Notes under the pieces: generated by a model
What the model saw: only the letters and a program-made list of their open reading frames with translations
What the model was told of the DNA's origin: nothing
The model's database searches: none
NCBI RefSeq assembly: GCF_014841125.1
Contig: NZ_JACYTQ010000001.1
Location: 186,001 to 250,000, forward strand
Length of the DNA: 64,000 nucleotides
Origin: Echinicola arenosa
GTDB lineage: Bacteria; Bacteroidota; Bacteroidia; Cytophagales; Cyclobacteriaceae
Reading direction: 5' to 3'
Shown here: positions 9,166 through 19,091 of the stretch, one piece after another
Position numbering within the stretch: the stretch's first letter is position 1
Layout of the letters: every line of letters begins with the position of its first letter
Translations under genes and position numbers: made by a program

Positions 9166-11259
9166 TTATTGTTCTATCCAAACAGGTTGGGTAAAAGCTC
9201 CATTCGCTGCTACATCCCATACCTCAAGCCTCACCCAGGTCCGGTTCTTTAAATCTATTGAAAACTCCAAATTTTCAGTACCAAATACACGGGTATCACT
9301 TAAGTCAATTTTCTCCCTGAACACTTCCTCTCCGTCGCCAGATACGATTTCCAAATAATTTAGAGGGAAAGTCCATTCCGCTTTCAATTTGATTATCGCC
9401 TTTCCTTTTGAGTCCAAGGAGATCACCTCTCCGCTAGGCTTTCCATTTACTGAAAACTCTGGTAATAAAACTTCTCCTGTAGTCACAAAAAACTTCCCGG
9501 TTTCCATGGCGTCAAGCACTGGTTGCCAGCCTTCTTCAAACTTGGGCAACTTATCCATTTGAAGGTAATTGATGTTCATGTGACCATAAATCTCATAATC
9601 CGGCTCAAGCTTAAAGAGATCTGCTTCACCAATCACATACTTTCTTTCTCCCCAATTGGCCATGTCGTCCATCAAATGAAGAACCCTTCTCCCCATATTG
9701 GGAATGGACAAGTCAGCGGGAATCGCTTTCCATGCAGCTCCGTTAAAACGATCAGAATGAAAAAACGCTTCCTCTTTGTATCGATCTGGAAATCCTGTAG
9801 AACCTTTTGTTCTGGCATGAGCGGTCCAAGCCAATCCTTTTTCCTCTACCAGCAGTTGTAACATCTCTTCTTGGTTTCCTACGCGATAAACTTTGCCATA
9901 TTCTTCTGTCTCTTCCACAAATGGCTGATCATTTTCCCTTGACATGATCCAGTAAACTGGATTTGGAAATAGATTCATCCAATGACCTCCAAAGTGTACA
10001 TTTGGCTCTTCTCCCGGAAGCATGAGAAAATCTCCTTGGGATAATCTCGCACATTCCTCAAACATCAACTGCAACTCTGGCAATCTTCGTGGGCCATGAT
10101 CCCTTGGATTTCCTGCAAGATGGTATTCCCCCAGATGCATGATATTTACCCCCATACTTCTCAGTGCTTTTACATGGCCCGGAATATCAGGAATGGGTTT
10201 ATGGGTAAGCACATCATCCATGTGCTCGGTATGAAAATGGCTGGCCATGGTCCTATACCCTGACAAAGGTTTGTATTGGTCTTCATGGGTAAAAGCCTTC
10301 ACTTTCTCCAAGACCTGCCCATCTTTGGTTTCACTCAGATAGACGAAAAAATTAAGTCGCTGCTCAGTACCAGGAGGAGCATTGAACCATGGTACATGTC
10401 GGTTGTCGCCCATGGGATCTTGGCGAATGCCAATACCAAATTCTGAACTCTGACCCCGATAATTCTTACCATACCATACATATTTCAAGTTATAGGCATT
10501 GTCCAAAGGGTAAAAATATTGATGTGGTGGAGGAAAAACTGCCAAGCTTCCTTGTTCTCCTTCTGCAATGATCGTCCTATATTTTACAGCTAAACTCTCT
10601 GCTCCAGCTCCCTTTTCATCCACTTTACTGGATTGTAAATAGCCATCGGTATCAGACCAAAAAACCTCATCAAAAGAATTGTCATCACTTACTAAACCTG
10701 CATCATAAATGATAGCTTTGGCGTCTTCATCCGTCTTCATTACAGCAGCCATATTGACCAAGGAACTACCATGATACAAAGTGATCTCTAGCCAACCTGA
10801 AAAATTCCCGGCGCTCATGTTATCAACCCGCACTACTGTACGCTCGCCATGGCTCTTTACTTCAATGTTCTCCGCTTCTAAAAGCACCTTATGGGTTTTA
10901 AAAGGCTTATAAGCCGTGCGGTCAAAAAATATATTCCATCCACTCTCCTTGCTCAAATCCCGTTCTCCAACAGTCAACAAAAATAACGGGTCAATATTCC
11001 TTCCGATTATCTTTGATTGGTCGCCCTTCTCCAACTGGACACTTTCTAAAAGTGAAGCGTCTTTGTTTAGGTTAAATACCATTTGGGCTGTTTTATCTTC
11101 TTCTGCCGGCCAGTTTACTCGCAGTAAGTCTCCATCTTCTGTGATAGTTGCTCCATTTTTGACTTTAAATCCAGAAAGGTCAACCTTAACTTGACCATAA
11201 AGTGAGGTGTTGATACAAACTAAAAAAAGAAAACATGTTATTTTAAAAGGGGTACGCAT
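9166..11259 (-). CDS. Secreted PHP-type (CehA/McbA-like) metallohydrolase
   Basis: A protein of 697 aa with a Sec signal peptide (cleavage near SLYGQ). The N-terminal 300 residues look like a beta-rich domain I do not recognise. The middle contains histidine- and glutamate-rich motifs in the order expected of a PHP metal site: SHFHTEHMDD, LGEYHLAG, LPGEEPN and TAHARTKGS. The C-terminal about 100 residues form another beta domain. PHP enzymes of the CehA/McbA group hydrolyse phosphoesters, carbamates or other esters with two or three metal ions. Inside a PUL it could remove a non-sugar substituent from the glycan. It is co-oriented with GH43 (18 bp upstream) and the DUF4965 gene (22 bp downstream). 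The PHP assignment is moderately sure. Confidence 0.6.
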   Translation of the reverse strand: MRTPFKITCFLFLVCINTSLYGQVKVDLSGFKVKNGATITEDGDLLRVNWPAEEDKTAQMVFNLNKDASLLESVQLEKGDQSKIIGRNIDPLFLLTVGERDLSKESGWNIFFDRTAYKPFKTHKVLLEAENIEVKSHGERTVVRVDNMSAGNFSGWLEITLYHGSSLVNMAAVMKTDEDAKAIIYDAGLVSDDNSFDEVFWSDTDGYLQSSKVDEKGAGAESLAVKYRTIIAEGEQGSLAVFPPPHQYFYPLDNAYNLKYVWYGKNYRGQSSEFGIGIRQDPMGDNRHVPWFNAPPGTEQRLNFFVYLSETKDGQVLEKVKAFTHEDQYKPLSGYRTMASHFHTEHMDDVLTHKPIPDIPGHVKALRSMGVNIMHLGEYHLAGNPRDHGPRRLPELQLMFEECARLSQGDFLMLPGEEPNVHFGGHWMNLFPNPVYWIMSRENDQPFVEETEEYGKVYRVGNQEEMLQLLVEEKGLAWTAHARTKGSTGFPDRYKEEAFFHSDRFNGAAWKAIPADLSIPNMGRRVLHLMDDMANWGERKYVIGEADLFKLEPDYEIYGHMNINYLQMDKLPKFEEGWQPVLDAMETGKFFVTTGEVLLPEFSVNGKPSGEVISLDSKGKAIIKLKAEWTFPLNYLEIVSGDGEEVFREKIDLSDTRVFGTENLEFSIDLKNRTWVRLEVWDVAANGAFTQPVWIEQ

Positions 11260-11277
11260 AGGTTATTGGGTTAGTGA

Positions 11278-12342
11278 TCAAAATTGGGGTCCTTCATTTA
11301 ATTGGGTACTGGGTTCTTGCCTAAAAATAGTTGGCCAGCCATCATTCCATAGGACTCTATCCAGAAGTAAAGCTCTTCTATTGGTTCCATTGTTGGTACG
11401 GGGTTTGTTTTTAAGCATTCCGTGATACAACAACCAGTCTTCTCCTTCTTGATCGGTGATGATTTCTGCATTGTGCCCTGGCCCTGCAAAACCTGTACTT
11501 CCAAGATTTCCTTTTACTACCAACTCTCCAAAGTGTCCATCTAACAACTTATTGCCAGACCTGTCCAAATAAGGTCCTTCCAACTTAGCTGATCTTCCTA
11601 CCCATACTTGATAAGAACTATTGATTCCTTCACAACAAGAACCATATGAACCGAATAAATAGTAAAACCCATTTTTCTTGAAGACATAACTGGCTTCTAA
11701 ATGGTCTCCCGCTACTTGGACTTTCTCTCCCTCAGTAGTTCTTCCATCATCAGAAAGCTTAATCATATACAATCCCCTGAAGCTTCCCCAGAAAAGGTAT
11801 TTCTGACCATCTTCTTCAAAATAAAAAGGGTCAATAGAATTACTTACCCCAATGCTCTGAGAGTCAAAAATTTTTCCATAATCTACAAAAGGTCCTTCTG
11901 GTGAACTGGAAATGGCCAGCCCAATCCCAGGATTGGCATCTCCCCAAGTGGAGTAGGAATAATACATATAAAATTCATCCCCAACTTTACTGACATCCGG
12001 CGCCCAAATGCCTCCTTCTGATTTCCAGGTCGGCTTGGCCTTCATGGCATCTGTTACCCATTCCCACTCTATCAGGTCTTTTGATCTAATAACAGGTACA
12101 AGGTGGTAGCCTCCTTCATTTCTCCAGTTATCTTCTGTGCCATAAGCATAGAAATAGGCTCCATCCTGGACTACGGTTGGGTCAGCCAAAACAGGTTCAA
12201 AAACAGGGTTGGTATATTTTCCCACTATATTCTCATCAATCTCCTCATCTGTCTCAGGTACAGAATCTTGAGCATTACTCGCGCAAGCAACAGCAAAAAT
12301 TAAGATACTGAATTGCAACATCGATAAAAAGCTTTGCTTCAT
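11278..12342 (-). CDS. GH43-family arabinanase/arabinosidase-like lipoprotein
   Basis: A five-bladed propeller glycoside hydrolase of about 354 aa. The start is placed at 12342 because it gives a proper lipoprotein signal peptide (MKQSF... with a VACAS lipobox). The open frame extends upstream to 12420 only through repeat DNA. The three GH43 acidic residues are visible: Asp in ADPTV (base), Asp in SIDPF (pKa modulator) and Glu in LEASY (acid). GH43 members act on alpha-L-arabinofuranosyl or beta-xylosyl linkages, and the overall pattern resembles endo- or exo-arabinanases. A REP-like palindrome separates it from the upstream DUF3823 gene. It precedes the PHP gene by 18 bp in the same operon direction. 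Confidence 0.85.
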   Translation of the reverse strand: MKQSFLSMLQFSILIFAVACASNAQDSVPETDEEIDENIVGKYTNPVFEPVLADPTVVQDGAYFYAYGTEDNWRNEGGYHLVPVIRSKDLIEWEWVTDAMKAKPTWKSEGGIWAPDVSKVGDEFYMYYSYSTWGDANPGIGLAISSSPEGPFVDYGKIFDSQSIGVSNSIDPFYFEEDGQKYLFWGSFRGLYMIKLSDDGRTTEGEKVQVAGDHLEASYVFKKNGFYYLFGSYGSCCEGINSSYQVWVGRSAKLEGPYLDRSGNKLLDGHFGELVVKGNLGSTGFAGPGHNAEIITDQEGEDWLLYHGMLKNKPRTNNGTNRRALLLDRVLWNDGWPTIFRQEPSTQLNEGPQF

Positions 12343-12384
12343 AGGTTTTTGGGGTACTTTATGAAATAAAATCAGTTTTATAAA

Positions 12385-12445
12385 CGTCATTGCAAGGAAG
12401 ACAAGGTATCGGATAACCAATTTACTTCGCCAACTTGCAATGACG
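12385..12445. repeat. REP-like palindromic element A
   Basis: Perfect 12-bp inverted arms CGTCATTGCAAG (12385-12396) and CTTGCAATGACG (12434-12445) enclose 37 nt, with GGAAG-like and CTTCG-like sub-arms inside. The end sequence CGTCATTG...AGGAAG matches a second element at 48164-48219, so this is a dispersed family rather than a terminator specific to one gene. Such REP-like repeats are common between genes in Bacteroidota and lie here in the 115-bp gap between DUF3823 and GH43. Confidence 0.75.
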
Positions 12446-12457
12446 CATTACAATTAA

Positions 12458-13171
12458 TTAGAAGTCTACTCTTTCAATTGGAGAAAACAACATATCCTCC
12501 ACTCCATCAATTCTTACCCCCACCCTAGCAAAAACGTAATTTTGCGTAGGGGTCATGTCTGGCACATTGGTGCTTAGCTGTATGTTTGACATATCTGCTA
12601 TGTCTCCACCACCAATACTGGAAGAGCTGATACTGGTTCTTCCATCTACAAAAGCCGTTTTGCTCAAGTACAATATCGCCTCATTGATATTTCTTGCGTT
12701 GGAATCTGTAATGATCTGTTCCAGGGCAAAACTGGCACTTACTGAACTGCCGCTTCCTGAAATATCTACATTCCTCAGCATGTAATACGGCAACACTTCA
12801 ATGTCCATATTCAAACTTCCTCTTAAGTCCAGAGGAATGGTATCAGAACTGGTTTCAGCATTGGGGATGTTCATAAAAGGCCCTTGGTTGGCTGGAATAA
12901 TCAATTTGTAATCCCCAGCAAACAATAGAGACGAAAATGAACCATCCTGATCCACCGCTACACCTATGTTGCCAAAGGTCTGCCATCCTTCTTCCCACAA
13001 TTCAAAATAAACGTCATTGTAACTTACGCCAATGGGCTCGCCTTGATAAACCAGGTTACCTTCAAAAAGTAACTTAGGCTCATCATAGTTATCATATTCG
13101 CATGATGTCAGACCCATGGTCAGACAAAATAGCCCTGCTATATATTTGATACTATTTTTCATGAATTTCAT
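12458..13171 (-). CDS. DUF3823-family lipoprotein (SusE-position glycan-binding candidate)
   Basis: A lipoprotein of 237 aa (lipobox LTSC) with two beta-sandwich-like halves, typical of the DUF3823 family encoded directly after susD in Bacteroidota PULs. It starts 15 bp after the susD stop codon. Proteins in this position are surface-exposed accessory glycan-binding lipoproteins working with the SusCD pair; that role is inferred from position and family. The start could be ATG 1 or ATG 4 of the frame (MKFMKN). Both give the same mature protein. Confidence 0.8.
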   Translation of the reverse strand: MKFMKNSIKYIAGLFCLTMGLTSCEYDNYDEPKLLFEGNLVYQGEPIGVSYNDVYFELWEEGWQTFGNIGVAVDQDGSFSSLLFAGDYKLIIPANQGPFMNIPNAETSSDTIPLDLRGSLNMDIEVLPYYMLRNVDISGSGSSVSASFALEQIITDSNARNINEAILYLSKTAFVDGRTSISSSSIGGGDIADMSNIQLSTNVPDMTPTQNYVFARVGVRIDGVEDMLFSPIERVDF

Positions 13172-13186
13172 AATTTAATGGTCCTA

Positions 13187-15064
13187 TTATTGGTTAGGGT
13201 TTCTAACAATCAAAGGGTTGGCATTTCGCACATTATCCCCAATGAATGAATAGTAATTTCCTAGACGGAACCTATGCGGATTGAATACCGGCGTAGGCTT
13301 AAACTCCTCAAATATCCATTTCTCATGGTTAGGACTTCCTGGATCATACACTTTAAATGGCTTCAATCCAAATACTCGAGTACTGACAGCCAAAGCATCA
13401 CCAGGCTCATTGGTCAAGTCAACAGATTCACCATTCCAAACCCTGTGAGCCAATCTCCATCGCTTATAATCCCAGAGAATGTGGTTTTCGAAGGACAACT
13501 CTACTTTTCTTTCATGTACAATCCTATCGAAGTCAATTTCTGATGGTGCTAAGTCAGTAGGGAATCCAGCTCTCCTTCTTACTTGGTTCATATACTCAGC
13601 AGCCTTGGTATTATCTCCCAATTCAAAAGCTGCCTCGGACGCATTCAATAAGATCTCAGCATACCTGAATCTGATCCACCATACGGCACTGCCTGTACCA
13701 CGCTGACCAGATCCCACAGATGTATCCACGTACTTTCTAAGATAGAAACCTCCTTGAGCCGACCATTCCAGGTTATCGATAGGACCATCATATCCAACCA
13801 CCTGATCGGTGGAACCATTTGGCAGCTCAGCCCTTCCTCCCAACTGATCGGAAGTGATGACATTACCTTCTGGCGTTTTCCAGCCTGCCCAGATATCTAC
13901 TTCACTGCCCCGGAATGTAGAACCTGGCAAAATCACTGTTCCGGCTAACCTAGGGTCTCTACCTGCAAAAATGTCCAGTTGATCATCATAGTATATGGGG
14001 TTGCCATCAGCATCTTCGGTAGGAAGTGGGGCGAAAGTATTGTCCAACAATTCAAAAGATTGAACCAAGTTCAGAGAAGGATTCATTTTCCCACCCACTG
14101 TGTTTTCTTCTCTCAAAGACCTCGGGATATTTTCAATGGTAAAACCATGTGTTCTACCCTGCACCAGAAAATCCTTTGCTAAAATCACCTCATTGTTGGC
14201 CGATTTGTTCAAGAAGATATTGGTATAATTTTCCGATGGATCGGGATCATTTTGGTACAACCCATAGGTACCTAATCCCATAAGCTCTTCAGATGCTCTT
14301 AAAGAAGTCGTGTAATATTGATCAGCCATATCCGCTGGAATACCTACTTCACCTCCCGGCAAAGAAACATTCGGTGTCAGCTGACCATAATTGGCAATAG
14401 ATCCTGCATAGAGGGCTGCTCTTGACTCCAGTGCCAAAGCTGCTCCAATAGTAGCTCTTGACCTTGTTCCTCCATTTGGAAGATCTCCTTTAATATCTTC
14501 CATTTCCTGGATGATATAATCGTAAACCTCATGCTCCTGAGCTCTAGGATATTGTAAATAAGTAGGATCACCACTGTAATCATATTCCAAAGATTCCAAG
14601 ATCAAAGGCACACCACCCATTCTCTTAACATGTTCGAAGTAAACCATAGCACGGATAAACTTCGCCTCAGCAATAAATTGCGATCTAACTTCAGGGTCTA
14701 ACTGATCAGCTACTTCAGCTTTTTCAATGAATAGATTAATATCACGGATATAACCATAATCCCACATTCCCCAATCACCATAGCCATAGTCAACATTTTG
14801 GTGTCTCCAGTAATCTCCGGCATTAGAGGCGAAAGTCTCATCAAAATTGGCAAACTCCCACCATCTCTCGATGGTTTGGTAGTCAGGAAGTCTATTATAA
14901 AGGTCTGCCAACACGGACAGTACCAAGTCTTCATTTTCCCAAACCTGATCTTCCAAAAGTATGTTTTGGGGATCACGGTTCAAGAAATCTTCATCATTAC
15001 ATGCTGTGAATAAAATCACACATGTGAAAATGCTATATATGTATTTTTTCATGTCCAGTTTCAT
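13187..15064 (-). CDS. SusD/RagB-family nutrient-binding outer membrane lipoprotein
   Basis: The SusD partner of the TonB-dependent transporter immediately upstream (1-bp gap). It is 625 aa with a lipobox at FTAC and the N-terminal DFLNRDPQ pattern typical of SusD mature ends. Tetratricopeptide-like helices, a conserved block near the middle (RAMVYFEHVKRMGG) and the C-terminal RYAEILLNASEA / LSFENHILWDYKRW motifs mark SusD_RagB and SusD-like_3 regions. It caps the SusC barrel and binds the oligosaccharide. An alternative ATG four codons downstream (15052) would also give a good signal peptide. The substrate is presumably the arabinose-containing glycan implied by the downstream enzymes. Confidence 0.95.
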   Translation of the reverse strand: MKLDMKKYIYSIFTCVILFTACNDEDFLNRDPQNILLEDQVWENEDLVLSVLADLYNRLPDYQTIERWWEFANFDETFASNAGDYWRHQNVDYGYGDWGMWDYGYIRDINLFIEKAEVADQLDPEVRSQFIAEAKFIRAMVYFEHVKRMGGVPLILESLEYDYSGDPTYLQYPRAQEHEVYDYIIQEMEDIKGDLPNGGTRSRATIGAALALESRAALYAGSIANYGQLTPNVSLPGGEVGIPADMADQYYTTSLRASEELMGLGTYGLYQNDPDPSENYTNIFLNKSANNEVILAKDFLVQGRTHGFTIENIPRSLREENTVGGKMNPSLNLVQSFELLDNTFAPLPTEDADGNPIYYDDQLDIFAGRDPRLAGTVILPGSTFRGSEVDIWAGWKTPEGNVITSDQLGGRAELPNGSTDQVVGYDGPIDNLEWSAQGGFYLRKYVDTSVGSGQRGTGSAVWWIRFRYAEILLNASEAAFELGDNTKAAEYMNQVRRRAGFPTDLAPSEIDFDRIVHERKVELSFENHILWDYKRWRLAHRVWNGESVDLTNEPGDALAVSTRVFGLKPFKVYDPGSPNHEKWIFEEFKPTPVFNPHRFRLGNYYSFIGDNVRNANPLIVRNPNQ

Positions 15065-15065
15065 T

Positions 15066-18000
15066 TTAGAAGGTCAAGTTAAACCCTAAGTTCATGTTCA
15101 CGTTTTGCGGATATTGCAAGCCATTTTCATCTCTTACTTCTGGATCGATACCAAACTGATGCACATTATCAATCGAGAACAAGTTGTAGGTTTGGAAATA
15201 AACCCTTGCTCTTTCAATTTTAAGTTTGCTCAAGACTTTAGGAGGTAATGTATAACCCAATGACATGGTCCTCATTCTAATGTATTTGATATTGGTTAAC
15301 CACCAGGTAGAGTTTCTATTATAATTACTGTGTCCACCCGCGTTAAACCTAAGGGGAGGGTTTTCTCCAGCAATCCATGGACTGTTCAAATCGTATGGAT
15401 CTTCCCTGTGCCACCTGTCATCATACATGTAAGCCAAGAGATTACCACCGTTTTGGTAAGGCCATCTCATTTCCCAGTTTTGGTTATAAGAAGCCATAGA
15501 GCCACCTGAGAAGTCAAGTGTCAAATCAAAATTCTTGTAATTAAAATACATGTTCAGGCCATAATTGATACTTGGAGGACCGTTCAAGCTATAACCTATG
15601 GGTCTTTCATCGAATCCATCAATTTTACCATCACCATTTACATCCTTATAGATCAAGTCACCTGGCAACAAAGTACCATTCCCTTGTCCATCAATGTTCA
15701 CAGGATAATTGTTAATATCTTCCTGAGACTGGAACTGTCCTATGATTTCATAACCCCAAAAGATCCCATTCCAGCGGTCTTCACCAGACCATCTGTATTG
15801 GTCCCATGAGCTGCTAAACACAGGATTGTAAGAAGAAAGAAATTTACTTCTTGCATACCCGAAGGTACCGCCAATTCGATAGGTCAATTCCCCAGATTTA
15901 CCATTATAGTTCAAGCCCATATCAAATGCGACATTGGCATCACTACTTAAATTCTCATCCGTCAAACCGTATCCCAATTCAAGAGGCAAGAATACATCAT
16001 CCCTGATATCCCTAAGTCCGTCTCTCTTTCTGCGGAAATAATCCGCTGAACCAGTTATTTTTCCTGCTGCAAAAGAGAAATCTACGCCCGCATCAAACAT
16101 CTTACTGGTGTACCAAGATAAGTTATCGATTGGCTGACCTCTGTTAGCCGATCCTTGAATATTCTCACCATCCATAATGACCGTAGAAACACCATAGTTA
16201 TACCCAGATATATAATCAAATGGTCCAATACCGATATCATCATCTCCCAACTCACCATAAGACACTCGTAACTTCAACTCATCCAAGTTGGTGCTTAAAG
16301 CAAAATTATCCATAAAAGGCTCTTGGCTGATTCTCCATCCACCTGATACAGAAGGGAAGAAACCCCAACGGTTTTCTGGTGAGAATTTCCAAGAAGCATC
16401 ATACCTTGCGGCTACTTCAAAAAGGTACTTGCCTTTATATTCATAATTGACACGACCCACGTAACCAATTCTAGCTTCTTCGTAATCATTATCGTCATAC
16501 CGGTCCATATCCGCAAATTGTACCAATGGTAAATAATTGTTGGTCGGAACAGAGTGGAGAGAGTTGCTATAGTCCTTTCTTTGAATCCTTTCATACAAGG
16601 CCAAAACAGACAATTTGTGATCATCAGCAAAGACCCTGTCATAATTCAACTGAAGTTGTGAAACAGTTTCTTCAATTTTCCTTTGGATTCTATCTCTGTA
16701 CGGGTTGTCATTACCTCCTGTTCTGATGTATTCATCAGTCTCAGGGATATAATCAAATACATCATAAGTGTACTCAAAGGTATTGATATAATTATCTGCA
16801 AAGTAGTATGAATACAAGCCTTTGGCCTTCAATCCCTCTACAGGAATATCATATTCTGCTGAGAAGTTAGTTTGGATATTTTTCCAATAGTTGGTAAAGA
16901 AACCTGTACGGTCATAGTTTAACAGTGCCCAGTTGGTTTCAATGTTGTTGATATTAGCGGGATACTCAGGATTGTCATTGGCGTAAGGACGCTCTGTCGG
17001 CCTATTCCTAAACAGGGCAAATCGAGGCTGCCAATAATCATCACCACCTGGAACGCCAGGGTTTTCTCTGTTTTCCAAACGACCATTGATCTGGATTCCC
17101 ACTGTCAAACGATCCGTTACATCTGTATTGATGTTGGACTGGATATTGGTGCGGTTAAACTCAAATTCATCACTGAAGACAGACTTCTGATCAAACCTTG
17201 TCAATGAAATATAATAGTTGGTCTTTTCAGATCCACCGGAAGCGCTTACATTAAAGTTACTTTGAGGCGCATTACCTTTGATGATAAAATCTCTCCAATC
17301 AAATGACCTATATCCATATTCTGTTCCTTGATTCCATTTATCCAATTCATCTTGTGTGATATTCGTGCTACCAAACTGGTTCATGTCAGCGTAGGTTCTC
17401 CCTAGCATCCACTCATAGGCATCTACTCCTTCAGGGAACCTTGACCAGTTCTGAATGCCATAATAACCATTGATATTAATCTGCGGTTTTTCTCCTCTTG
17501 ATCCTCTTTTTGTAGTAACTACCACTACGCCGTTTGCCGCTCTTGAACCATAAACTGCTGCAGAAGCATCTTTCAAGATGGTAATACTTTCTATATCACC
17601 TGGTGCCAAGTTATTGAACTGCCCCTGGTCCTTTTGGATACCATCGATCACAAAAAGCGGATTGCCTAAGTTTCTTATTTGGATATTGGCCCCCGCTCCA
17701 GGACGGCCATCAGGCATTCTAAAGCTTAAGCCTGGCAGCTTACCCGCCAATGCTCCCGATACAGTGGCGGTCGGTACTTGTTCGATATCCCTACTGGTGA
17801 TATTGGAAACGGCTCCGGTAATGGACTCTTTTTTCTGCTCTCCATAACCTACCACCACCACTTCTTCCAGGTCGCCCAAGTCACTTTCCATCTCCAAGTC
17901 AAAAGTACTTTGGTTTCCGACTTCCATCTCAATGGTCTTGTAACCAATAAATGAAACCCTAATGACTGGATTATCGCCTCTCAATTCCAGTTTAAATTCA

Positions 18001-18191
18001 CCGTCCACACCAGATACGGTTCCATTTGTCGTTCCTTTCTCAAGGATACTAACGCCGGGGATAGGCTCCCCTGTCTCTTTTTCTTTGATGGTACCTTCTA
18101 CTGTTTTCCCTGTCTGGGCCCAAGTAGAAAATACCAAACCACATAGCAGTACAAAAATCAAACTGCTACTTTTTAGTAATTTTTCTTTCAT
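15066..18191 (-). CDS. SusC/RagA-family TonB-linked outer membrane transporter
   Basis: An outer-membrane transporter of 1041 aa from the ATG at 18191. I prefer this start because it begins a clear Sec signal peptide (MKEKLLKSSS... ending TWAQ); the longer frame to 18251 lacks one. The order is a CarboxypepD_reg-like beta domain (about 28-110), then a block ending EEVVVVGYGEQKKES. Next comes the TonB plug (GALAGKLPGLS, VIDGI, KDASAAVYGSRAANGVVVVTTKRG), followed by the 22-strand barrel ending in an aromatic residue (LTF). It lacks an N-terminal STN domain, consistent with control by the divergent hybrid two-component regulator rather than a FecIR pair. It leads the PUL operon. Confidence 0.96.
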   Translation of the reverse strand: MKEKLLKSSSLIFVLLCGLVFSTWAQTGKTVEGTIKEKETGEPIPGVSILEKGTTNGTVSGVDGEFKLELRGDNPVIRVSFIGYKTIEMEVGNQSTFDLEMESDLGDLEEVVVVGYGEQKKESITGAVSNITSRDIEQVPTATVSGALAGKLPGLSFRMPDGRPGAGANIQIRNLGNPLFVIDGIQKDQGQFNNLAPGDIESITILKDASAAVYGSRAANGVVVVTTKRGSRGEKPQININGYYGIQNWSRFPEGVDAYEWMLGRTYADMNQFGSTNITQDELDKWNQGTEYGYRSFDWRDFIIKGNAPQSNFNVSASGGSEKTNYYISLTRFDQKSVFSDEFEFNRTNIQSNINTDVTDRLTVGIQINGRLENRENPGVPGGDDYWQPRFALFRNRPTERPYANDNPEYPANINNIETNWALLNYDRTGFFTNYWKNIQTNFSAEYDIPVEGLKAKGLYSYYFADNYINTFEYTYDVFDYIPETDEYIRTGGNDNPYRDRIQRKIEETVSQLQLNYDRVFADDHKLSVLALYERIQRKDYSNSLHSVPTNNYLPLVQFADMDRYDDNDYEEARIGYVGRVNYEYKGKYLFEVAARYDASWKFSPENRWGFFPSVSGGWRISQEPFMDNFALSTNLDELKLRVSYGELGDDDIGIGPFDYISGYNYGVSTVIMDGENIQGSANRGQPIDNLSWYTSKMFDAGVDFSFAAGKITGSADYFRRKRDGLRDIRDDVFLPLELGYGLTDENLSSDANVAFDMGLNYNGKSGELTYRIGGTFGYARSKFLSSYNPVFSSSWDQYRWSGEDRWNGIFWGYEIIGQFQSQEDINNYPVNIDGQGNGTLLPGDLIYKDVNGDGKIDGFDERPIGYSLNGPPSINYGLNMYFNYKNFDLTLDFSGGSMASYNQNWEMRWPYQNGGNLLAYMYDDRWHREDPYDLNSPWIAGENPPLRFNAGGHSNYNRNSTWWLTNIKYIRMRTMSLGYTLPPKVLSKLKIERARVYFQTYNLFSIDNVHQFGIDPEVRDENGLQYPQNVNMNLGFNLTF

Positions 18192-18251
18192 GTAAATAAT
18201 AGATTTTGGGTTAAGGTTAATACTCCAAATAAAAACAGTGTACAAAAGCAC

Positions 18252-19091
18252 CTGTTACCGATGCAATTAGAGGCAACATCAGGTTACCATTTATGCATAG
18301 CCTACTTTCAGTCCTTAGACACTTAAAGCCTAGAATAGAAGTCTAATAACTGATTAATTGATTTAGGGCTTAGAGAGTGATCATAAAATTTGGCTCAGGG
18401 AAATCGAGCCTGCCCTAGCTGAGAGTTTTTGTGTATCATTTTTTTGGGTTTTTAAGGTTCACCTTCCAATGATCCTTATGTTTGTCAACTAACTTATTCT
18501 TACAAAAATCGGTTGCTCAATTGATTTAGCCGATAATCTATTATCAAATCTAACCAAGCTATTTCCAAGCTATTATTACAAATCCTTCATTTAATGAAAA
18601 AATTCCTGCTATCAAGGCTTCAAGAGCCCTAAACAGCTTCTTGCTGACATTACATAAGAGCTACATACCCAACAAACAGGAAGCATAAAAGAAATATAAT
18701 ACTCAGTAAATGCTTAAAAAAGTTACTTACAGACCTCATAATTCCTGCAAACTGATCAGTTAAGAATTCTATACCTATTAATACTTCCCTCACCACGTGT
18801 TTTCAATAATCGCTGCCCTCTCCATCTGCCTGATGCAGTCAAAAAACTACAGTAGACACCAACCTGTTGATGAAAGAATTCAAATAAAAGTGAATGCTAT
18901 CCCGGGTAAAATCTATATACTGGAATATCCCAAGAAGTGAAGCGATTTTAACCGCATCGTAAAAATCCGTCATGAAATCAAAAAAAACCGTCAATCGCTT
19001 GCTAAAAACCATAATAAACAACTTAATTAATTCCGCATTTTTTGCTTTTTATTACCTTTAAATACGTAATACAACCCAGAATATTAACCTA
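18252..19091. other. Divergent intergenic region between susC and the hybrid regulator
   Basis: This 840-bp AT-rich stretch separates the divergent susC and regulator genes, so it must hold both promoters and probably the regulator's operator. A TACCTTTA box (19053-19060), one mismatch from the Bacteroidota -7 consensus, lies 31 bp before the regulator ATG, but I see no matching -33 TTTG. I found no convincing gene here. A 60-codon leftward frame at 18839-19021 has no ribosome-site or family support. Confidence 0.5.

Noticed and set aside
11278-12420. Longer GH43 start at 12420
   Set aside because: The extra N-terminal codons run through the REP-like repeat, and a good lipoprotein signal peptide starts at 12342.
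18839-19021. A 60-codon leftward open frame in the susC/regulator gap
   Set aside because: No family, signal peptide or neighbour supports it, and it occupies the expected regulatory region.
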